Shown one piece after another: positions 63,301-64,000 of a DNA stretch of 64,000 nt. A model generated the notes under the pieces. That model saw only the letters and a program-made list of their open reading frames with translations, made no database searches and was not told the DNA's origin. The number at the start of each line of letters is the position of its first letter. Position 1 is the stretch's first letter. A program made the translations under genes and the position numbers. The stretch comes from Mansonella perstans (taxonomy: Eukaryota; Nematoda; Chromadorea; Rhabditida; Onchocercidae), in contig JBAMDO010000029.1 in assembly GCA_037074765.1 (NCBI GenBank), positions 186,001 through 250,000 on the forward strand. Direction: 5' to 3'.

Positions 63301-64000
63301 AGAATTTATTGCAAAAAGTACACAATGTAAGCCGGAAATTAAATTTTTCTTTTTTCTGAAAAAATTATATTGAGACTTGCCGTCGAAAATGAAAAAAAAT
63401 TTTGCCCATTATAATGAAATTATTCTCAATGCAAAATTTCAGAATAAAATGACCATTTCTTACAAAGATATTTATGATAATTGTTAGTTACAGTTATCTG
63501 AAAGGACAATGAAATCATGAACTCATTTTTCCGAAAAAGATCACTTATACAGGGAATATATTTGTGTCCTGCACTATTTCAAATCAGAATTTCACGCATC
63601 ACAGCCAGTATGATATGTTTTATTCAATTAAAATTTCATTTCCTTGAATTTATGCGAGCGAATGTAACAAAAAGTACTGAAAATTATTACAAAAGCCAGT
63701 TACAAACATACGTTATCTGTCGCCTAAAAAGCATTCAAAATGAAAAAATATGGCAGTTTAACAAAAGATCCGAAGTGCAATGTTATAAAATTGTAAAAAT
63801 AACACCAAATCGGAATATTTGTTAAGCTATTATCATCGTTTGATAGCGAACAATTTTTGAAAAAATTGACGGAAAGAAATTATTTCACAAAATTCTGTTA
63901 AAAATCAATTATTTGATGAAATGCAACAAATTTTCTATCTGTTATCAATCATGAAAACAGATTACACTCTTTGTTAACTTCTTTGGCTAGAAAAGTACTT

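Larger units (their letters stand above)
51853..64000. other. Largely non-coding 12-kb stretch
   Basis: AT-rich with many homopolymer runs. I see a CT microsatellite, tandem duplications, a GC-richer island near 53480-53570 and a few short coding-like stretches (52921-53063, 59737-60337). A 102-codon plus-strand ORF from an ATG at 63517 and a 105-codon minus-strand ORF at 62219-62536 show no recognisable features and are likely chance. The stretch may be upstream regulatory DNA of the Delta-type gene or very long introns of a gene running off the window. Confidence 0.4.

Noticed and set aside
63517..63825. 102-codon plus-strand open frame with ATG
   Set aside because: No recognisable features, no acceptor-like site close to the ATG, and Ile/Lys/Phe-rich composition like random AT-rich sequence.

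Overview
The window is AT-rich (roughly 70 percent) nematode nuclear DNA. Genes are broken into small exons by introns of about 50 to 900 bases that start GT and end in TTTCAG-like acceptors. Several start codons sit a few bases after an isolated acceptor, as expected where spliced leaders are added. The gene content is animal: a cohesin STAG/SCC3 subunit, a REEP/DP1 ER-shaping protein, a tRNA-splicing endonuclease subunit, an innexin (invertebrate gap junction) and a Delta-type Notch ligand. The look is closest to a parasitic, possibly filarial, nematode; the genus cannot be fixed from sequence alone. All gene models were joined by hand from splice signals, reading phase and remembered family motifs.

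Layout. 0.4-4.7 kb: two tail-to-tail paralogous genes of no family I recognise, built from phase-1 exons that each carry a short acidic module with the core VDEVD; a possible 65-residue gene lies between them. 5.1-6.7 kb: an unassigned open exon and a 50-bp minisatellite. 6.7-11.6 kb (-): TSEN2, two coding exons around a 4.1-kb intron that holds a foldback repeat and an opposite-strand exon candidate. 14.3-22.8 kb (-): the STAG/SCC3 cohesin gene, 27 exons. 23.0-24.9 kb (+): a REEP5-like gene, divergent from STAG. 25.1-28.5 kb: repeats plus collinear, broken STAG-like pieces, probably a decayed STAG copy. 28.7-33.6 kb (+): an innexin. 36.2-38.7 kb (+): a five-exon secreted cysteine-rich protein that I do not recognise. 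40.5-51.9 kb (-): a Delta-type ligand with MNNL, DSL, nine EGF repeats, a membrane span and a PDZ-type C-terminus. 51.9-64.0 kb: mostly non-coding, with tandem repeats and a few weak exon candidates.

The genes do not form one pathway. The two most unusual items are the VDEVD-module gene pair and the Delta ligand, which keeps the DOS-type EGF pair that C. elegans DSL ligands are known to lack.
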